Below, in pieces: positions 50,454 to 53,964 of a stretch of DNA of 53,964 bases. Both the position numbers and the translations under genes were made by a program. The stretch lies in the NCBI GenBank assembly GCA_902778725.1, contig CACYYS010000004.1, positions 1 through 53,964 on the forward strand. Direction: 5' to 3'. The stretch's first letter is position 1; each line of letters starts with the position of its first letter. The stretch comes from an uncultured Ruminococcus sp. Lineage in GTDB: Bacteria; Bacillota; Clostridia; Oscillospirales; CAG-272. The notes beneath the pieces were generated by a model that was not told the origin of the DNA, ran no database searches, and was given only the letters and a program-made list of their open reading frames with translations.

Positions 50454-51299
50454 TTATTTTTCTTCGCACAGGTAGCAAAGCGGCTTGCCGTAGGTCTCTT
50501 CGTAGACCGCGCGGGTGAAGGCGGCGTTCTTTTCCCGCATCGCCCCGGCGTTTTCCCGGACGGAGAGGGCGGGATCGGGGAAGATCGGCTCGCCGACGTG
50601 GATCGTGTAGGCGGCGTTATCGGGGAGGAGCGGGAGGGAAGCGTCCTTTTCCCGCAGGGTGACAAAGAGGGGGACGAGGGGAACGCCGTTCTTGGCGGCG
50701 AAGTGGAAGGCGCCGATCCGGTAGGGACGGGGCTTTTGATAGTTCCACCACATCGCCTGCTCCGGGTAAACGAGGAGAAAATCCCCGCGCGCGAGGATCT
50801 CGGAGACGGCGCGGTCGAGCAGACCCATCGTCTTCAGCGAGGAGGAGAGAGGGAGCGTGTCCGCGTAGCGCAGAAACCATCCGAGCGCGCCGGGAATGAA
50901 GTAATTGCCCTCCCGGATGATCTTATGGAACCGGTGGCGGCCCGGCGCGCGGGAGACGGCGTACTTGACGGCGAGGCTCTCAAAACGGTCAAAGTGATTG
51001 CTGGTGACGACGGCGCCGCCGGTGATGCCGGCGAGATGCTCGGCGCCGACGAGGGTCATCCGGTACTTATGCCGGAAGTAGGGGAGCGCGGCGCGCTCGG
51101 CGACGCGGGCGAGAAAACCGTTGAAGCGGTATTTTTTCGTTTTGTGGAGGTAGTCGACGTCGTCCGGGGTCAGGGTGCGGGAGGGGGGATCGTCCTCCAC
51201 GTTCTCAAAGAACCACTCTCCTCCGCGCGTTTCATACTCCCGGATCCGGTCGAGGACGGCGAGCCGGTCAGGCGCGAGCGATTTCACTTGCTTCTTCAT
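50454..51299 (-). CDS. PlsC-like lysophospholipid acyltransferase (first type)
   Basis: A 281-residue acyltransferase of the PlsC/LPLAT superfamily. The start taken is the ATG at 51299, which overlaps the end of the preceding GT8 gene by 32 bases; its ribosome binding site is poor, suggesting translational coupling. Motif I is SNHFDRFES, so H102-x4-E107 instead of the usual H-x4-D. KIIREGNYFIPG and FLRYADTLPLSSSLKTMG follow, with motif III YPEQAMWWNYQKPRPYRIGA. There is no obvious membrane helix beyond the usual hydrophobic strands. It is the last gene of a four-gene set with another PlsC-like and two GT8 enzymes. Confidence 0.85.
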   Translation of the reverse strand: MKKQVKSLAPDRLAVLDRIREYETRGGEWFFENVEDDPPSRTLTPDDVDYLHKTKKYRFNGFLARVAERAALPYFRHKYRMTLVGAEHLAGITGGAVVTSNHFDRFESLAVKYAVSRAPGRHRFHKIIREGNYFIPGALGWFLRYADTLPLSSSLKTMGLLDRAVSEILARGDFLLVYPEQAMWWNYQKPRPYRIGAFHFAAKNGVPLVPLFVTLREKDASLPLLPDNAAYTIHVGEPIFPDPALSVRENAGAMREKNAAFTRAVYEETYGKPLCYLCEEK

Positions 51300-52254
51300 C
51301 GTAGAGCGGGATCTTCTCTTCGGGGGCGAGCAGAACACGGCGGAAGTTGTCGGGCGAGTCGATGATCTTTTGCGCGGAGCGGCGGAGCATGGCGCCCGCC
51401 TCCTCGTTTGCGCGGCGCCCCTCCTCGGAGAAGGCGGCCTTCGCCGCGGCGATACGCGCGGCGTAGGGGGAACGGGCGGCGACGCGGTCAAAGAACTCGC
51501 TGTACGGCACGTTGTCGTAGAGCCAGGGCTTGAAGTACATATTGTAGTGGATCAGCCGGAGGCGGCCGCAGGGGGAGGTGTCGACCGTCATGCGGTTCCA
51601 CTCGCTGCCAAGGTAGCGGACCCGGCCGCGGCAGATCACGTTGAGGTAGTCCTGGTCGGGGCAGATCGTCTCAAAGCCGTAGGAGGTGAGGAGCGAGAGG
51701 AAGGTCGCGGCAAGGTCGATCTCCCGCATGGCGCCGAGGTTCATCACGAGCACCCCGGAGTTGAAGTAGGAGCGGTAGCCGTCGGTCCCCACGGCCTCCT
51801 CGGCGTAGCGGCGGAAGATCTCCTCGCTCTCGATCACGGCGTCCGGAACGGCGGCGACGAGGTTTTTATGCAGGGGGGTGTCGTAGAGGCGGCCGATATC
51901 GGCGAGGAGCACGGTGTCCGAGTCAAGGTATACGGCCTTCTCAAGCCGCGGAAACATCGAGGGGATAAAGAGGCGGAAGTAGATCGAGAGGCTGTAATAG
52001 TCGCGCAGGGAGAGCTTGTCGGCGATGCCGCGCAGCTTGGCGGAAACGTCGGAGAAGGAGAGGGTCACGTTCTCCGGGGTCATCGCGCGGAGGGTTCGCT
52101 TGCTTTTCTCCGTCAGGTCGCTTTCCAGCACCGTCACGCGGTAGGCGCGGTTTTTGTCGGCGTGCCCGATCAGAGAGAGCAGGGAGACGGAGAGGTAGGG
52201 GACGTAGTTTTCGTCGCAGGCGTAAAAAACGTTTACGGTTTCCTTCTGTTTCAT
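51268..52254 (-). CDS. Glycosyltransferase family 8 (first)
   Basis: A 328-residue retaining glycosyltransferase of the GT-A fold, like LgtC or GatL. NVFYACDENYVPYLSVSLLS is the family start, DYYSLSIYFRLFIPSMFP and KAVYLDSDTVLLADI give the DxD metal site near residue 112, and FNSGVLVMNLGAMREI and CPDQDYLNVICRGRVRYL are typical. The end HYNMYFKPWLYDNVPYSEFF is the usual GT8 close. The donor is probably UDP-glucose or UDP-galactose. It overlaps the second GT8 gene by four bases (ATGA). Confidence 0.94.
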   Translation of the reverse strand: MKQKETVNVFYACDENYVPYLSVSLLSLIGHADKNRAYRVTVLESDLTEKSKRTLRAMTPENVTLSFSDVSAKLRGIADKLSLRDYYSLSIYFRLFIPSMFPRLEKAVYLDSDTVLLADIGRLYDTPLHKNLVAAVPDAVIESEEIFRRYAEEAVGTDGYRSYFNSGVLVMNLGAMREIDLAATFLSLLTSYGFETICPDQDYLNVICRGRVRYLGSEWNRMTVDTSPCGRLRLIHYNMYFKPWLYDNVPYSEFFDRVAARSPYAARIAAAKAAFSEEGRRANEEAGAMLRRSAQKIIDSPDNFRRVLLAPEEKIPLYDEEASEIARA

Positions 52255-53075
52255 CGGTTTTCCTCCTCAAAGGATCGTTTCAGGTCGAGATATTCGTCAA
52301 GCAGCGCGTCGTAACGGCGGGTGAGCGTTTTTTTCACCTCGTCCGGCTGCCAGGGCTTGATCGTGCGGGTGTGGAAGTACGGCAGCCAGAGGATCGTTTT
52401 GGTGAAGTGCTGGATCACCGTGTCGGGGCGGTCGTACTTTTTTTGCTCGTTGAAGCGGCGGGGGAGCAGCTTTTTGCGTTTGGTGCAGCGGTAGAGGGCG
52501 GTCTGATCGGGGAGGAACAGCCGCTTTCTCGCGCAGAGGTCGGCGGCGGCGGCGAGCAGACCCGTTTTCCGGATCTCCGGCAGATTGAGCAGCATCACCC
52601 CGGAGTTGAAGTAGTGCCAGCCCATGAAAATCTTGCCGTAGTAGTCGAGCACGGCGCCGTATTCATAGCCGGAGAGGTCGGTGTCATAGAGCTCGGCGAG
52701 ATCGCCGCAGACGACGGTGTCGGCGTCGAGATAGAGGACTTTGTCCGGCAGGTCGAGTTTGTCGGCGAACAGGCGGAGGAAGCAGTAGGGGGAGTAGGAG
52801 GTCTCCGCGTTCGGGGAGCGGAGGAGCTTTTCCCGGTAGAGGTTGCCGATATCAAGGAGAGTGACGGTGTTTTGCGGATCTTCCTGCCGGAGGATCCGCT
52901 CGATGTAGGCGCGCTGCTTTTCCGTGATCGGGGTAAAGGCTTTGTCCTGATCGCTGAGATCCATCGTCAGGAGGGTGACGGAGAGGGGACGGGACGCGTG
53001 CCGCGCGGCGGAGAGGGTGGAGATCAGGATCCCGTCAAAGACCTTTTCGTTGCCCGCGTAGAGCAGAGAGATCAT
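52251..53075 (-). CDS. Glycosyltransferase family 8 (second)
   Basis: A 274-residue GT8 enzyme. It begins MISLLYAGNEKVFDGILIST, with YSPYCFLRLFADKLDLPDKV leading to LYLDADTVVCGDLAELY, the DxD site near 119, then WHYFNSGVMLLNLPEIRKTG, LPDQTALYRCTKRKKLLPRR and VIQHFTKTILWLPYFHTRTI followed by KPW. Only about a third of residues resemble the neighbour, so it is not a recent duplicate. It overlaps both neighbours by four bases, which argues that the four products act in one pathway. Confidence 0.93.
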   Translation of the reverse strand: MISLLYAGNEKVFDGILISTLSAARHASRPLSVTLLTMDLSDQDKAFTPITEKQRAYIERILRQEDPQNTVTLLDIGNLYREKLLRSPNAETSYSPYCFLRLFADKLDLPDKVLYLDADTVVCGDLAELYDTDLSGYEYGAVLDYYGKIFMGWHYFNSGVMLLNLPEIRKTGLLAAAADLCARKRLFLPDQTALYRCTKRKKLLPRRFNEQKKYDRPDTVIQHFTKTILWLPYFHTRTIKPWQPDEVKKTLTRRYDALLDEYLDLKRSFEEENR

Positions 53076-53863
53076 GTCGTTTCTTCTCCTTGCGTTCGTT
53101 TTTCGTAACGGATGGGGCTCCAGGTGCTGTATTTTGCGCGCTCGGTCATCGCGCCGTGAACGGCGTCGCGCAGCTTTTTCTGCGCCTGCCGTTTGTTCTC
53201 TCCGTCAGGGTAAAAGGGACCGTCGAGATAGACGGTGACGCGGGGCGTTCTCAAAAACCGCCGGCGGGAGAAGGTCGTGGTCGCCGCGTAGGTGGGGACG
53301 CCGAACTTCACCGGATAGCGGAAGGAGTCGTCGGGAAAATCGCGGATCGCCGTGCAGTAGGGCCAGATGTGCGCCTCGGGGTAGAGGGTGATGCAGCACC
53401 CCTGCCCGAGATAAGTATCGAGCCCGGAGAGAAAGGAGCGCATCCCCGCAAGCGAGGTCGGCAGCGGGAGAGCGCCGCAGAGGAGGATAAACTGCCGGGT
53501 CGAGGGGAGGGCGACGTTGTCGGGGCTGACGATGACGCGCACCTTTTTCGGGAAGACGGCGAGGGTGGGAGAGAAGGCGTCTCCGGCGAGGAGAGTGTGG
53601 TTTGCGTAGAGGAAAAAGCCCTGGCCCTTTTCCGGGAGCTTTGCCCGGCGGACGACCCGGTAGCCGAATTTGATCTTCATATAAAAGAAGACGAACGGCG
53701 TCATCACGCAGCGGTAGACAAGGAAGGCGAGCGCGCGCCGGAGAGGGGAGCGCGGCGCGTAGTCGAAATCCGCGGGGATCTCAAAGGGCGGACGCGTCAC
53801 GCCGGAAAAATCGTCGTTTCTCTCGTCGTCATAGTATACGGTTGTGACAGCAGGATCTTTCAC
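53072..53863 (-). CDS. PlsC-like lysophospholipid acyltransferase (second type)
   Basis: A 263-residue acyltransferase-like protein with one hydrophobic helix (about 43-62, ALAFLVYRCVMTPFVFFYM). Motif I reads YANHTLLAGDAFSP, H89-x5-D95, one residue longer than the standard H-x4-D; I recall the same spacing in other clostridial family members. VIVSPDNVALPSTRQF and ITLYPEAHIWPYC (motif III) follow. GGAGGG precedes the ATG. It is the first gene of the operon and has a weak promoter upstream. Confidence 0.85.
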   Translation of the reverse strand: MKDPAVTTVYYDDERNDDFSGVTRPPFEIPADFDYAPRSPLRRALAFLVYRCVMTPFVFFYMKIKFGYRVVRRAKLPEKGQGFFLYANHTLLAGDAFSPTLAVFPKKVRVIVSPDNVALPSTRQFILLCGALPLPTSLAGMRSFLSGLDTYLGQGCCITLYPEAHIWPYCTAIRDFPDDSFRYPVKFGVPTYAATTTFSRRRFLRTPRVTVYLDGPFYPDGENKRQAQKKLRDAVHGAMTERAKYSTWSPIRYEKRTQGEETT

Positions 53864-53891
53864 GGCGCCCTCCTTTTTTCAGGTTGCTTTT

Positions 53892-53920
53892 ATTATAGGG
53901 AAGGGGCAAAAAAAAAGCAA
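53892..53920 (-). promoter_or_regulatory. Probable promoter of the PlsC-GT8 operon
   Basis: On the minus strand TTGCTT (53915-53920), 17-base spacer, TATAAT (53892-53897), about 29 bases upstream of the ATG. The -10 is perfect; the -35 is poor. Confidence 0.6.
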
Positions 53921-53964
53921 GGGAAACCCCGTTCCCCGCACTCTCCGTTTTCGGAAAAGGAAAA

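Overview
The window looks like chromosomal DNA from a GC-rich member of the Clostridia, probably an uncultured gut-type lineage near Oscillospirales or Christensenellales. This rests on gene content and order: a SleB-type hydrolase, a CD1247-N domain protein, DUF2232-GdpP-L9-DnaB, TilS-Hpt-FtsH, GldA/F/G-like ABC genes in a Gram-positive setting, and intergenic repeat families typical of clostridial gut genomes. No phage, plasmid, integrase, transposase gene, CRISPR array, tRNA or rRNA was seen. Many genes (walJ, rlmH, mnmG, rsmG, parA, parB, serS, the DUF2232-gdpP-rplI-dnaB block, tilS-hpt-ftsH) lie close to oriC in Bacillus subtilis, so the segment is probably origin-proximal. Two perfect parS palindromes just upstream of parA agree with this. 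No dnaA gene or DnaA-box cluster is in the window.

Layout. 1-419: repeats and a terminator cassette. 420-5947 (minus): a large membrane-anchored beta-helix/GH43-like surface protein and a HerA-like ATPase. 6289-15915 (plus): one long operon of an aminotransferase, galK, a membrane protein, walJ, rlmH, a WG-like secreted or anchored protein, mnmG, rsmG and a membrane protein, closed by a bidirectional terminator shared with the convergent sleB-like gene (minus). 16812-17837: a repeat nest, two parS sites and a consensus promoter. 17838-28198 (plus): parA, parB, serS, a TTG-start membrane protein, a MORN protein, a four-gene Gld-like ABC system, and an EamA transporter. 28445-30223: a GH2 glycosidase with its own promoter and leader hairpin. 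30224-30899: the second repeat nest. 30900-34084 (minus): AP-endonuclease-like TIM barrel, M24 peptidase, EF-P and a CD1247-N protein. 34257-43209 (plus): DUF2232, gdpP, rplI, dnaB, tilS, hpt, ftsH. 43210-43859: the third repeat nest. 43860-46891: HAD phosphatase, dapB, YifB/ComM-like ATPase. 47165-50348: MoxR, DUF58 and a DUF4129-like membrane protein. 50454-53863 (minus): an overlapping four-gene set, acyltransferase, GT8, GT8, acyltransferase, that looks like a small glycolipid or envelope pathway.

How the genes work together. Most of the window is housekeeping: chromosome segregation, replication, c-di-AMP turnover, ribosome and tRNA modification, proteolysis, purine salvage and lysine/peptidoglycan precursor synthesis. 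The accessory parts concern sugars and the envelope. The most unusual signal is not protein coding. Several distinct extragenic repeat families keep fixed flanks and fixed loops while their hairpin arms change sequence together, so that they stay self-complementary. In two unrelated genes such a hairpin abuts the stop codon with no spacer.
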